Positions 7,748-17,222 of a stretch of DNA of 64,000 nt are shown here, in pieces. The notes beneath the pieces are model-generated. The model saw only the letters and a program-made list of their open reading frames with translations. It had not been told where the DNA came from and searched no databases. The first letter of the stretch is position 1. Each line of letters opens with the position of its first letter. Made by a program: the position numbers and the translations under genes. This DNA is from JAGPDB01 sp046331265 (lineage in GTDB: Bacteria > Actinomycetota > Acidimicrobiia > IMCC26256 > JAGPDB01): contig JAXLRE010000006.1 of the NCBI GenBank assembly GCA_046331265.1, positions 48,761-112,760 on the forward strand, given 5' to 3'.

Positions 7748-9136
7748 ATGCAAAACCCTGAAAAGGCAGCAATAGTTTTAGCGGCTGGACTTGGAACCCG
7801 AATGAAGTCCGATAAATCTAAATTACTTCATGAACTTTGCGGAAAAACTTTTATAACTCATATTGTTTCGAAATTAGAGAATCTTGTCGATGAAATAGTT
7901 GTAATTGTTGGTAACAGTAAAGATGAAGTTATCGATGAAGTAAAAAAAACCTGCCCTAACTTTATAGACAGAATAACTTTTGTTGATCAAGAAGAAATGT
8001 TAGGAACTGGCCATGCTGTAAAAGTTGGTCTAAGTTTTCTTTCTGAATCCATTAAAGACGTAATTGTAGTTTTAGGTGATATGCCATTAATTACAGAACA
8101 AGTGTTATCAGAAATATTTAATACTTATTCGCAATCGAATATGCACTTATTGGTTTCAACAGCTTTACTTGAAAACCCCTATGGTTATGGACGCATATTA
8201 AGAGATGAAAATAATATAGTTTCAAGAATTATTGAAGAAAAAGATTGTGATGAGAATTTAAGAAATATAAACGAATGTAACATGTTTCCTTTTGTGTTTA
8301 AAAAAGAATTTATAGATTTTGCGATTGACAAATTAGATACGAATAACTCTCAAGGAGAATTGTATTTAACGGATATTGTCGAAATTGCGCGACAATCTTT
8401 TAAAGGTGTTACGTCATATTCATATAAAGATATCCGTATTGCACAAAGTGCAAATGATAGGTATCAACTTTCAAAACTGGAGAAAATTATGCGTGAAAAT
8501 ATAAATCAAAAGCATATGGAAAATGGTGTAACGATAATTGATCCAAACAATACCTACGTTGATGATGATGTTGTAATAGAAAATGATGTTACATTGCTTC
8601 CTGGCACATACCTACAAGGCAAAACTGTAATCTCAAAAGGTTGCATTATTGGACCTAATACAAGAATTATCGATTCAGAAATTAGCGAGAACTGTATTAT
8701 TGAATCAAGCAAGATAGTTGAATCCAAAATTGGAAATGCAGCAACTATTGGTCCATTTGCGTCATTGCGAGCAGGATGCCAACTGCAAGATAACGTTCAT
8801 GTTGGAACTTCGGTAGAGCTAAAAAAATCAACTGTAGGTAAAGGAACTAAGATTCCTCACCTTTCTTATATAGGAGATGCGACTATTGGCGAAAACGCGA
8901 ACTTAGGTGCTGGTACGACTACAGCTAACTATGATGGTAAAAATAAGCATCAAACTGTAATCGGAAACAATGTAAAAACTGGCGTAAATACAGTTTTAGT
9001 TGCTCCTGTAAGTCTTGGTGACGGAGCTTATACTGGAGCTGGAGCCGTAGTTGTCAAAGATGTTCCTTCTGGGGCTCTCGCAAAAGGTGTACCGGCAACT
9101 AATGACGATGATTGGATTGCACCTAGCGATCGATAA
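7748..9136 (+). CDS. glmU: bifunctional N-acetylglucosamine-1-P uridyltransferase / GlcN-1-P acetyltransferase
   Basis: A 462-residue enzyme that makes UDP-GlcNAc for peptidoglycan by acetylating glucosamine-1-phosphate and then transferring UMP. The N-terminal Rossmann-like domain (1-230) opens with the nucleotidyltransferase loop 'LAAGLGTRMKSDKSKLLH' and shows 'LGDMPLI' (metal-binding Asp) and 'GELYLTD'. The C-terminal half (about 250-450) is a left-handed beta helix of hexapeptides ('GPFASLRAG', 'GAGTTTANYDG') with the acetyltransferase site. Length is standard. A TAGCAT box lies 9 nt before the ATG. The prs gene follows within 35 nt, as in many Gram-positive and actinobacterial genomes. 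Confidence 0.97.
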   Translation: MQNPEKAAIVLAAGLGTRMKSDKSKLLHELCGKTFITHIVSKLENLVDEIVVIVGNSKDEVIDEVKKTCPNFIDRITFVDQEEMLGTGHAVKVGLSFLSESIKDVIVVLGDMPLITEQVLSEIFNTYSQSNMHLLVSTALLENPYGYGRILRDENNIVSRIIEEKDCDENLRNINECNMFPFVFKKEFIDFAIDKLDTNNSQGELYLTDIVEIARQSFKGVTSYSYKDIRIAQSANDRYQLSKLEKIMRENINQKHMENGVTIIDPNNTYVDDDVVIENDVTLLPGTYLQGKTVISKGCIIGPNTRIIDSEISENCIIESSKIVESKIGNAATIGPFASLRAGCQLQDNVHVGTSVELKKSTVGKGTKIPHLSYIGDATIGENANLGAGTTTANYDGKNKHQTVIGNNVKTGVNTVLVAPVSLGDGAYTGAGAVVVKDVPSGALAKGVPATNDDDWIAPSDR

Positions 9137-9169
9137 GATATTGAGGGTTTCCAAAAGGAGTTTGCATTG

Positions 9170-10153
9170 ATGGAGTTAGTGACCAAAAAACGGTTCATGC
9201 TTGTTAGCGGTAGCGGTAACGAAAAGCTTGCTAAAGAAATAGCGGATGAATTAAAAGTTCAATTAGGTGAAATGTCATTATCAACATTTTCAAATGGTGA
9301 ACTATACGTTCGTTACGCAGATTCAATCCGTGGTGCAGACGTATTTATAATCCAATCTCATTGTGAACCAATTAACGATCGAATAATGGAACAAATGATT
9401 ATGATCGATGCTGCAAAGCGTGCATCAGCAAAAAGAATTACAGCCGTTGTTCCTTTTTACGGTTATGCACGACAAGATAGGAAAGCACAAGGTCGTGAGT
9501 CGATAACAGCAAAATTGATTGCTGATATGTTAACTGTTGCTGGTGTTGATCGGGTTATCAGTGTTGATTTACATACAGGTCAGATACAGGGATTTTTTGA
9601 TTGTCCTGTTGACCACTTAACTGCGGTGCCGCTTTTGGCTGAATATCTTGGCGAAAAAATAGGAAGCGATATAACAGTTGTATCACCAGATGCAGGTGGT
9701 GGTAAGAGAGCTAGGAAATTCGCGAACATTTTAGAAACAATGGGTATTGACACAGAATTAGCTTTTATTGACAAGCGTCGACCAAAAGGAACTTTCAATC
9801 AATCAGTTGCAGAAGAAGTTGTAGGTGAAGTCGATGGACGTAATTGTGTCCTTGTTGATGACATGATTGACACTGCAGGAACAATGTGTGCTGCTGCAGA
9901 ATTGTTAAAAGAACGCGGAGCTAAAGACGTATATATGGCAGCAACGCATGGAGTGCTTTCTGGTCCAGCTATTGAACGTTTAGAAAAAGCTTCAGTTAAA
10001 GAAGTTGTAATTACAAACACTATTCCACTTAGCGCAAATGCATCTACAAAAATCACAGCACTATCTATTGCGCCAGTTATCGCTAAAGCTTTGGACCATG
10101 TTTTTGAAGATGCAAGTGTTTCTGAAATGTTTCATGGTGACAACTATCAATAA
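9170..10153 (+). CDS. prs: ribose-phosphate pyrophosphokinase (PRPP synthetase)
   Basis: Makes PRPP from ribose-5-phosphate and ATP for nucleotide, His and Trp synthesis. The 327-residue product has the class I layout. 'FMLVSGSGNEKLAKEI' is at the N-terminus, and the flexible-loop region 'YGYARQDRKAQGRESI' is near residue 100. The catalytic 'VSPDAGGGKRA' and the PRPP-binding 'VLVDDMIDTAGTM' follow. The ATG at 9170 lies 9 nt after AAGGAG (9155-9160). An adjacent TTG at 9167 is in frame but less likely. It forms an operon with glmU. Confidence 0.96.
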   Translation: MELVTKKRFMLVSGSGNEKLAKEIADELKVQLGEMSLSTFSNGELYVRYADSIRGADVFIIQSHCEPINDRIMEQMIMIDAAKRASAKRITAVVPFYGYARQDRKAQGRESITAKLIADMLTVAGVDRVISVDLHTGQIQGFFDCPVDHLTAVPLLAEYLGEKIGSDITVVSPDAGGGKRARKFANILETMGIDTELAFIDKRRPKGTFNQSVAEEVVGEVDGRNCVLVDDMIDTAGTMCAAAELLKERGAKDVYMAATHGVLSGPAIERLEKASVKEVVITNTIPLSANASTKITALSIAPVIAKALDHVFEDASVSEMFHGDNYQ

Positions 10154-10184
10154 ACTTTTTTAAAGAATAAATCTATTTTTACTT

Positions 10185-10955
10185 ATGTTTAAATCTGCAT
10201 TGCCTATAACTGGTGCTTGTGATCAAATGCCATTGCATTGGGGTGTAGATTATGATCCTCTTTCTGTTCGTAAACTATCAGGATTTGGAAATCTAATTGA
10301 TGATTTAACACGCTCAACTGATCAAGCTGTTAGGTCAATCGCAGATGTGTTTTTTGATCCTTCAAAATCATGTGACGATCGTGCGTATGAATGTCTTGAA
10401 ATTTATTGCCATGATAGTGGTGTAAGTATTTCTATAGATTTTTCGGCTACCCAAATTGATATACGAATAAATTATGGAACTGATTGTGAAGTTTTAATAA
10501 GTGATGTCTTAGGGCACAATGGCAACTTACTTGGTTTGCCAGATAACGAAATTCAATTATTAATTCAAGCGTTGATGGATCACGAAAAGTTGATTGCATA
10601 TGCAAGAAGAATTGATCAAGCATTTTCGCAGGCTAATGGAAGACCTTCATATTTACAAGGAAAAAATGCAAGCAAAGTTAGATTTATAAGTGATCCTAAC
10701 TATTCAGATATTGAGACGCCTCCGCATGTTGATTATGGCGATCTTACTGTCGTGAGCGCTGCAAATGATCCAGATCTATACACTTTTATTAATAGACAAG
10801 CACCAAATGGAGCTTTTCAACGAGACGATAGAGTTGCTATAGAAAAAGGTGATTTGCAATTATTTTGTGCAACGAGAACTCACCATTGTCGACCCACAGT
10901 TCAAACAGGTGAAACTCTCCACCGAATAGCTGCAATAACAGGATTTAACAGATAA
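10185..10955 (+). CDS. unknown protein, possible 2-oxoglutarate/Fe(II) oxygenase fold
   Basis: A 256-residue soluble protein that I do not recognise by family. The C-terminal third has 'PPHVDYGDLTVVS', a plausible HxD iron-binding pair. It is followed by 'GDLQLFCATRTHHCRPTV' and 'LHRIAAI', which resemble the final strands of isopenicillin-N-synthase-like 2-oxoglutarate oxygenases (distal His before R-I/V). Overall length is a little short for that family. It lies between prs and rplY in the same direction, with a 30-nt gap from prs and no strong ribosome-binding site, so a separate leaderless promoter is possible. The oxygenase reading is inference from motif order only. Confidence 0.6.
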   Translation: MFKSALPITGACDQMPLHWGVDYDPLSVRKLSGFGNLIDDLTRSTDQAVRSIADVFFDPSKSCDDRAYECLEIYCHDSGVSISIDFSATQIDIRINYGTDCEVLISDVLGHNGNLLGLPDNEIQLLIQALMDHEKLIAYARRIDQAFSQANGRPSYLQGKNASKVRFISDPNYSDIETPPHVDYGDLTVVSAANDPDLYTFINRQAPNGAFQRDDRVAIEKGDLQLFCATRTHHCRPTVQTGETLHRIAAITGFNR

Positions 10956-10991
10956 TTACTGGTGAAGTGGCACGAAGGAGCTGTTTTCTAG

Positions 10992-11007
10992 CAGAATATA
11001 TGTTCTG
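10992..11007. promoter_or_regulatory. short palindrome upstream of rplY
   Basis: CAGAATATATGTTCTG is symmetric at 14 of 16 positions and lies 30 nt before the rplY start. It could be an operator or a small leader hairpin. Nothing else marks its role. Confidence 0.25.
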
Positions 11008-11036
11008 ATTTTTGAAGTTATTATTAAGGAATACAA

Positions 11037-11693
11037 ATGGCAGCTACAGAATTAAAAGCAACAATGAGAACCAGCCTAGGTTCAGCAAATTCTCGACGTG
11101 AACGAAACGAAGGACAGGTGCCTGCTGTTGTTTATGGGCATGGATCAGAAACACTTTCTGTATCTGTAAATGCTTTAGAACTAAATCGTATTCTTGCAAG
11201 TGAGACTGGTGCGAACACCTTAATTGCTCTCGACATTGATGGGAAAAAAGACACTGCACTAGCACGTCAAATTAAACGTCATCCGACTAAGCCACAAATA
11301 ACTCACGTAGATTTCATTCGTGTAAACGTAAATGAAGAAGTTGTAGCTGAAGTTACGTTGCACCTTGAAGGTGAACCTGAAGGTGTTAAAGATGGTGGGC
11401 GTTTAGAGCAGATTCACTTCACTTTAACGGTAAAGGCAAAACCTGCAGACATTCCAGTATCACTTTCACACGACATTTCTGCAATGACAATTGGTGGACA
11501 CCTAGAGGTGGGCGAAATTGTATTGCCAAGTGGTGTTACAAGTGAACAAGAAGCAGACACTGTAGTGGCAGTTATTTCAGTTCCTCGTGGTAAGTCAGAT
11601 GAAGAAGCAGCAGAAGGTGCTGAGGGCGAAGCAGCAGAAGGCGATGTAGCTGCAACAGCTTCAACTGAAGGTGAATCAAAAGATAAAGAGTAA
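11037..11693 (+). CDS. rplY: 50S ribosomal protein L25/Ctc (TL5 type)
   Basis: A 218-residue general-stress type L25 that binds 5S rRNA. The N-terminal L25 domain (1-92) contains 'RNEGQVPAVVYGHG' and 'HVDFIRV'. The TL5/Ctc C-terminal domain (95-185) has 'PEGVKDGGRLEQ' and 'PADIPVSLSHDIS'. An acidic, Ala/Glu-rich tail follows. ATG is preceded by AAGGAA at 9-nt spacing. Its neighbour pth begins 9 nt after the stop, reproducing the common rplY-pth-mfd order of Gram-positive and actinobacterial chromosomes. Confidence 0.95.
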   Translation: MAATELKATMRTSLGSANSRRERNEGQVPAVVYGHGSETLSVSVNALELNRILASETGANTLIALDIDGKKDTALARQIKRHPTKPQITHVDFIRVNVNEEVVAEVTLHLEGEPEGVKDGGRLEQIHFTLTVKAKPADIPVSLSHDISAMTIGGHLEVGEIVLPSGVTSEQEADTVVAVISVPRGKSDEEAAEGAEGEAAEGDVAATASTEGESKDKE

Positions 11694-11702
11694 TCTATTG
11701 CT

Positions 11703-12269
11703 GTGGAATTCATAGTCATAGGTTTAGGCAATCCTGGTAAGGAATACGAAAACTCTCGTCATAACGTTGGCTACAAAACAATAGATATTTTGTGTGACCG
11801 TTATGGCGTTAAGTTGTCTAAAGAAACTTCTTCATCACAAGGTGCTTCTATTGTTCTTGGTGGACATAAAACTCTTATAGCTAAATCAAATACCTTTATG
11901 AATGATTCTGGTGTAGCTGTTGGAGAAATAATAAGAAGATATAAGGTCGGTCCTAAAAATTTGATTGTTGTTCATGATGAACTAGATCTCGAAGACGGAA
12001 TTGTAAAGATAAAGCTTGGCGGTGGATTAGCTGGCCATAATGGCTTACGCTCAATTAAGCAACATATAAAAACACAAGATTTTATTCGTGTCCGTATAGG
12101 AGTTGGAAAGCCATCTCATAAAACACAAGGAGCAAGTCATGTGCTTAAGGCTCTAAGTAAAAAAGAAATGGAAGAACTTCTTATTTCATGTGAAATGTCT
12201 GCAGATATCGTGGAAACGATTATTGAAACAAATCTTGAAAACGCCATGCTCAAGTTTCATTCGCTCTAG
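11703..12269 (+). CDS. pth: peptidyl-tRNA hydrolase
   Basis: A 188-residue enzyme that releases tRNA from stalled peptidyl-tRNA. The N-terminal signature 'IGLGNPGKEYENSRHNVGY' holds the catalytic His20 and Asn21. 'AKSNTFMNDSG' and 'VVHDELDLEDG' (catalytic Asp), then 'GGGLAGHNGLRSI', complete the family pattern. The start is GTG. Length is normal for bacterial Pth. Same operon direction as rplY and mfd. Confidence 0.96.
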   Translation: MEFIVIGLGNPGKEYENSRHNVGYKTIDILCDRYGVKLSKETSSSQGASIVLGGHKTLIAKSNTFMNDSGVAVGEIIRRYKVGPKNLIVVHDELDLEDGIVKIKLGGGLAGHNGLRSIKQHIKTQDFIRVRIGVGKPSHKTQGASHVLKALSKKEMEELLISCEMSADIVETIIETNLENAMLKFHSL

Positions 12270-12308
12270 TAATAAATAGATATATATTTTTCGCTAATCT
12301 TAATTTAA

Positions 12309-15300
12309 ATGAATAAGAACGCACAGGCGCCTTTTGCCAACTTAGTGGCGGAGCTATGTTCAAATTCTCAAAGTGATGTAATAAAGAAAAATATTGGTTC
12401 ATCTTTAGCTGTACCAGAAAAGATTAGATCTTTGTGCGTTGCAATAGCGTCGCAAAATTTTGATTCAACATTATTAGTTATAACGCCTACGAATACACAA
12501 GCGCAGTCGCTGGCATATGATCTCGAGAACTTTCTAGATAAAGATGTAATTGAATATTTTCCTGCATGGGAAACACTTCCGTTTGAAAGAGTGAGCCCTT
12601 CAATAGAAGCCATGGGACATAGATGTAGAGTAATTTCAAAATTACATTCGAATAAAAAACCAAAAGTAGTTGTTGCTTCCGCGCGTGCAGCTGCGCAGAA
12701 AATTATTAAAAATGATATAACTGGTTTTCCGATAACTAAAAATGAAGAGTTAGATAGAGATTATCTAATTAATACTCTCGTAACTTGGGGATACTCACGT
12801 GAGTTTCAAGTTGAATCTCGTGGCGAATTTTCAGTGCGTGGTTCTATATTAGATATTTTTCCTTCTACTACAGCTCACCCAATAAGGATTGAATTTTGGG
12901 GCGACACAGTTGAAAGAATTAGTGAATTTTCTATTGCTGATCAAAGATCAAAAACAACAATCGAGAATCTAGAAATTTTTCCGGCAAGAGAATTAATCGT
13001 TGATGACGAACTTATTAATAAAGCAAATGAACTAGCGATAAGTTTTACATGGGCGAGTCAATCGTTAGAAGCAATATCAAACAGAGAAATTTTTGATGGC
13101 ATGGAATCGTTTCTTCCAATACTTAGTGCTGACCAAAACGGCATTTTCTCTTGCGTTTCTGGAGACGATCAAATTATTTTATGTGATCCAACCCAAATTA
13201 ATCATAGATTAAATGATTTAATCCAAGAAGAAAGTGCTTTGGCTCAAACTTTAAGTGTCACATGGGATGCAAATGTAAAAGACACGCCAAGTCTGTTCAT
13301 TAACCTAGAAAAAATTGTCAGTGATATTAACTGTACCAAAACCCATTGGCCTTCAATAGCGACAGGTGTAAATATCGAATCTGTTTTATCTATGGGATTC
13401 GATTCTCCTCGTGGTGACATTGTTGAATTAACGAAACGATTACGCAAACAAGTAGATGATGGTTTTACAACGATATTAGTTTCAGACTCTTCTTCAGGGG
13501 TCAAACGTATTTGCGATCAATTATCTAAAGAAGGTTTAAACGTAACTGTTATTGATGAATATCCGAGCGTTGGAAATCTGCAAGGAATTTATGCTCTTGT
13601 TGCGACGCTAGAACATGGTTTTGTCAGTTCAACGTTTTCTGTTTCAATAATCACAGACCATGAACTTGCAGGACGACGCCATGTTAGAAGGTCAAGTTTA
13701 GGGTCAAGGAAATCAATACAAACTTATGACGATTTAACAAAAGGTGATTATGTTGTGCATCACCACCACGGTGTAGGTGTATTTGAAGGCTTGGAAACAA
13801 AAACCATGATGGGAGTCACACGTGAATATTTAATACTTTCTTTTAAAGGTAGCGATAAATTATTCGTTCCTTCTGACCAAGTTGGTTTGGTTCGTAAATA
13901 TATAGGTACAGACAAACCTGTATTGAATAAATTAGGCGGAGCTGACTTTGAGAAGACAAAAAATTCGATTCGATCACAAGTTAATTTAATCGCTCAAGAG
14001 CTAATTGTTTTATACAGAAAAAGACTAAATACAAAAGGACATGCATTTTCGCCAGATAATAATTGGCAAAAGGAAATGGAAGATCTTTTCCCTTACGAAC
14101 TGACAATAGATCAGGCACGTGCCATTAATGAAGTTAAGCAAGATATGGAAAATGATTATCCTATGGATCGTCTTGTGTGCGGCGATGTTGGCTTTGGTAA
14201 AACTGAAGTCGCCTTAAGAGCAGCATTTAAAGCAGTGCAAGATTCCAAACAGGTAGCTGTTTTAGTGCCGACAACATTATTAGCTACACAGCATGGACAT
14301 ACATTTGAAAGTCGTTTAACTTCATTCGGTTTAAACGTTCAAGTGCTATCAAGGTTTAAAACCGCAAAAGAGCAAAGACAAATTTTAGATGATTTAAAAA
14401 CTGGGGCAGTAGATGTCGTCATTGGTACGCATCGATTGCTTTCTAAAGATGTAAGTTTTAAAAACTTAGGTCTTTTAATCGTTGATGAAGAACAACGATT
14501 TGGGGTGTCTCATAAAGAAGCTTTAAAACATTTTACGATAAATGTCGATGTCTTAACTCTAAGTGCTACGCCAATTCCTCGTACTTTAGAAATGTCCCTT
14601 ACAGGTATTAGGGACATGTCAATGATTACGACACCGCCAGCAGAACGGCAACCCATACTTACATATGTTCACGAATATGATGAAAGAGCAGTAGCCGAAG
14701 CGATCAGACGCGAATTGTTACGCGAAGGACAAGTATTTTTTGTTCATAACCGCGTTCGAGACTTAGAACATATCGCAGATCGCGTGCGAGATCTTGTACC
14801 TGAGGCAAAAGTTATAACAGCACATGGTCAAATGAGCGAAACAAAACTTGAACGTATAGTAGAAGACTTTTATGAGAAAAAATATGACGTACTTATTGCA
14901 ACAACAATTATAGAAAGTGGTCTTGATTTACCTTCTGTAAATACATTGATTGTTGACCGCGCAGATGCAATGGGGCTTGCTCAGCTTTACCAATTACGTG
15001 GTCGGGTGGGTCGCCGTGGTCAAAGAGCTTATGCGTATTTATTCTCACCTCAGAATAAAGCTATCTCTCATGAGGCATACGAACGTCTAAAAACAATAGG
15101 CGAATTTACTGAACTCGGATCAGGTTTCAAAATTGCTATGAGAGATTTAGAAATGCGAGGGGCAGGTTCTCTTTTAGGTGATGTTCAGTCTGGACATATA
15201 GCAGCAGTAGGTTTTGATCTTTATTGTGAGATGGTGACAAACGCTATTGATGAATTAAATGGAGTCGAACCTGAGCAAATAAATGAAGTCACTATTGACT

Positions 15301-15728
15301 TACCTCTGGATGCTCTATTGCCTGAAGACTACGTTTCGAAACAAGACCAACGTTTTGACATATATAGAAGGCTGACAACCGCCAAAACTGTTGCAGAAAT
15401 AGATCAAATCAGCGAAGAATTATTAGATAGGTTTGGTCCATTACCTAAAGTTGTTGAAAACTTGATTGGCATCTCTAATTTGCGGACATATTGTATTTCT
15501 AATTCGATTACTTCAATAATAAGTAGCTCGAACTCTTATCGATTGCTATGTTCTGATCTTGCACAATCTTTGCAGATTAGGCTCAAAAGGCTATATCCTT
15601 ATGCTATATATAAACCTAGGCATGCATTAGGTCCTGCTGAAATTGTTTTGAAAATTGATAGCGAGGATATAATCTTCCAATTACAAAAGCTTATTACTGA
15701 CTTATTCGGTGAATCTGAACTAGCCTAA
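12309..15728 (+). CDS. mfd: transcription-repair coupling factor
   Basis: An 1139-residue translocase that removes RNA polymerase stalled at lesions and recruits UvrAB. The N-terminal UvrB-homology part includes 'FPAWETLPFERVSP' and 'RGEFSVRGSILDIFP'. The RNA-polymerase-interaction domain follows near 'GDYVVHHHHGVGVFEGL'. The helicase core has Walker A 'GDVGFGKTEVALRAA', the DEEQ box 'LIVDEEQRFGV', and motif VI around 'QLRGRVGRRGQRAYAY'. The C-terminal TRCF domain is complete. A TAATCT lies 8 nt before the ATG, so the gene may have its own leaderless promoter in addition to read-through from pth. Confidence 0.97.
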   Translation: MNKNAQAPFANLVAELCSNSQSDVIKKNIGSSLAVPEKIRSLCVAIASQNFDSTLLVITPTNTQAQSLAYDLENFLDKDVIEYFPAWETLPFERVSPSIEAMGHRCRVISKLHSNKKPKVVVASARAAAQKIIKNDITGFPITKNEELDRDYLINTLVTWGYSREFQVESRGEFSVRGSILDIFPSTTAHPIRIEFWGDTVERISEFSIADQRSKTTIENLEIFPARELIVDDELINKANELAISFTWASQSLEAISNREIFDGMESFLPILSADQNGIFSCVSGDDQIILCDPTQINHRLNDLIQEESALAQTLSVTWDANVKDTPSLFINLEKIVSDINCTKTHWPSIATGVNIESVLSMGFDSPRGDIVELTKRLRKQVDDGFTTILVSDSSSGVKRICDQLSKEGLNVTVIDEYPSVGNLQGIYALVATLEHGFVSSTFSVSIITDHELAGRRHVRRSSLGSRKSIQTYDDLTKGDYVVHHHHGVGVFEGLETKTMMGVTREYLILSFKGSDKLFVPSDQVGLVRKYIGTDKPVLNKLGGADFEKTKNSIRSQVNLIAQELIVLYRKRLNTKGHAFSPDNNWQKEMEDLFPYELTIDQARAINEVKQDMENDYPMDRLVCGDVGFGKTEVALRAAFKAVQDSKQVAVLVPTTLLATQHGHTFESRLTSFGLNVQVLSRFKTAKEQRQILDDLKTGAVDVVIGTHRLLSKDVSFKNLGLLIVDEEQRFGVSHKEALKHFTINVDVLTLSATPIPRTLEMSLTGIRDMSMITTPPAERQPILTYVHEYDERAVAEAIRRELLREGQVFFVHNRVRDLEHIADRVRDLVPEAKVITAHGQMSETKLERIVEDFYEKKYDVLIATTIIESGLDLPSVNTLIVDRADAMGLAQLYQLRGRVGRRGQRAYAYLFSPQNKAISHEAYERLKTIGEFTELGSGFKIAMRDLEMRGAGSLLGDVQSGHIAAVGFDLYCEMVTNAIDELNGVEPEQINEVTIDLPLDALLPEDYVSKQDQRFDIYRRLTTAKTVAEIDQISEELLDRFGPLPKVVENLIGISNLRTYCISNSITSIISSSNSYRLLCSDLAQSLQIRLKRLYPYAIYKPRHALGPAEIVLKIDSEDIIFQLQKLITDLFGESELA

Positions 15729-15734
15729 ATAGCT

Positions 15735-16802
15735 GTGAAGAAAAATAATAAAGTATTTATCCATTTAAGTTTTATCGTTATAGCATCATTTATATTGATC
15801 TCATGTTCAACAATAAAAGGTGAACTTGGTCTTGATGACAAAGCGGGTATTACCTATAACAAACTAAAAATTAGTGAAAAAGAAATGGATCGTGATTTAA
15901 AATCACTTAAAGAAAATAAAGCATTAGAGGATTTCTTAAAAAAATCAGGCGAACCTCTTGTCAAAAAGGGCAAATTAAGTGACGTATATGTTGCTAGTTG
16001 GGCAAATATTAAAATGCGTGTTTTGTCTATACGAGAAGTTAGAGAAGACAAAAAAGTCAAAATAAATAAATCAGATAAAGACCAAGCACTAACAAGCGCA
16101 AAAGAATTATTTGCTAGTGGACAGCAAAGCGAATCAGACAAAATATGGAAAGGCTTTGACAAAAAATTTCAAGATCAAGTAGTTGAAGATTTTGCAGAGC
16201 AATATGCTTTGTCTCGAGCTATTCCAAGCATTAAAGACAAAGAAATTAAAGACTATTACGAGAAGAATAAGTCTTCATTTTCTCAGACATGTGAATCAGG
16301 AAAATCTATTTCGCACATACTTGTAAAAACAGAAAAAGAAGCAAAAGCAATAAAAGACAAATTAAATTCAGGAGAAAACTTTGCCAAGCTTGCAAAAGCT
16401 AATTCTATAGATCCTGGTTCTAAAGATGCTGGTGGAGATCTCGGATGCTACTCTGCAGGAAACTACGTGGCTGAATTTGAGAATGTTGCAGCGACTCTAG
16501 AAATTGGAAAAATTTCCGACATTGTAAAAACTGATTATGGCTACCATATTCTGCAATCTAATAAATACGAGACTCCAACATTGGACAAGTTGAAATCACA
16601 GATTGAAGAGCAAATAAAACAAGAAAAACAAACTGCCTTATTTGATAAAGTTCAAACCAATTTAAAGAAAGCAAAGATTAAAGTTGCATCTAAATATGGT
16701 GTACTTGAGAAAAAAGATGGTTACCCTACAATAATCACAAAAGCTGAGAAGAAAAAATCTTCTACTTCAACAACGACAAGTTCGACTTCTTCTAATACTT
16801 AA
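15735..16802 (+). CDS. SurA/PrsA-like peptidyl-prolyl isomerase lipoprotein
   Basis: A 355-residue exported foldase. It starts at GTG with a lipoprotein signal whose lipobox 'LISC' gives a lipidated Cys at residue 24. A SurA-N-like helical region precedes a parvulin PpiC domain (about 185-282) with 'SHILVKTEKEAKAI', 'DPGSKDAGGDLGCYSAG' and 'KTDYGYHILQ'. The C-terminus ends in a Ser/Thr tail. It starts 6 nt after mfd and 3 nt before mazG, a placement also seen in other actinobacteria. It probably helps secreted proteins fold on the outer face of the membrane. Confidence 0.88.
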   Translation: MKKNNKVFIHLSFIVIASFILISCSTIKGELGLDDKAGITYNKLKISEKEMDRDLKSLKENKALEDFLKKSGEPLVKKGKLSDVYVASWANIKMRVLSIREVREDKKVKINKSDKDQALTSAKELFASGQQSESDKIWKGFDKKFQDQVVEDFAEQYALSRAIPSIKDKEIKDYYEKNKSSFSQTCESGKSISHILVKTEKEAKAIKDKLNSGENFAKLAKANSIDPGSKDAGGDLGCYSAGNYVAEFENVAATLEIGKISDIVKTDYGYHILQSNKYETPTLDKLKSQIEEQIKQEKQTALFDKVQTNLKKAKIKVASKYGVLEKKDGYPTIITKAEKKKSSTSTTTSSTSSNT

Positions 16803-16805
16803 CAA

Positions 16806-17222
16806 ATGAGGGACGAAAACGGATTTGCTCAACTTGTAGATGTAGTTAAAGCACTTCGAGACCCTGAGTCTGGATGCCCTTGGGATTTGGAGCAAACGCA
16901 TGAATCGTTGGCAAAGTATCTAGAGGAAGAAACAGAGGAAACTCTAGAAGTTTTAGAGAAATTTAAAGATACACCTAGCGATAAAGATTATGAGGAACTT
17001 CTTGATGAATTAGGTGATGTTCTCCTTCAAGTCATGTTGCATTCTCAGCTTGCTAGTGAAGAAGATCGATTTACTATCGATGATGTAATCAACAATTTAA
17101 TTAGTAAACTTATTAGAAGACATCCCCATGTTTTCGGCGAAAGCGATGCGAAGACTATTGATGAAGTTGAAAAGCAATGGGAAGAAATTAAAAAACAAGA
17201 AAAATCTAAGGATACAAAATGA
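16806..17222 (+). CDS. mazG: MazG-family nucleotide pyrophosphohydrolase
   Basis: A 138-residue single-domain MazG that hydrolyses NTPs or dNTPs. The diagnostic segment 'LRDPESGCPWDLEQTHESL' is followed by the metal-binding motif 'EEETEETLEVL' and 'DELGDVLLQVMLHSQLA'. 'NNLISKLIRRHPHVFG' closes the domain. It is shorter than the two-domain E. coli protein, as is common in actinobacteria. Its end overlaps eno by 4 nt (ATGA), indicating translational coupling. Confidence 0.93.
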   Translation: MRDENGFAQLVDVVKALRDPESGCPWDLEQTHESLAKYLEEETEETLEVLEKFKDTPSDKDYEELLDELGDVLLQVMLHSQLASEEDRFTIDDVINNLISKLIRRHPHVFGESDAKTIDEVEKQWEEIKKQEKSKDTK

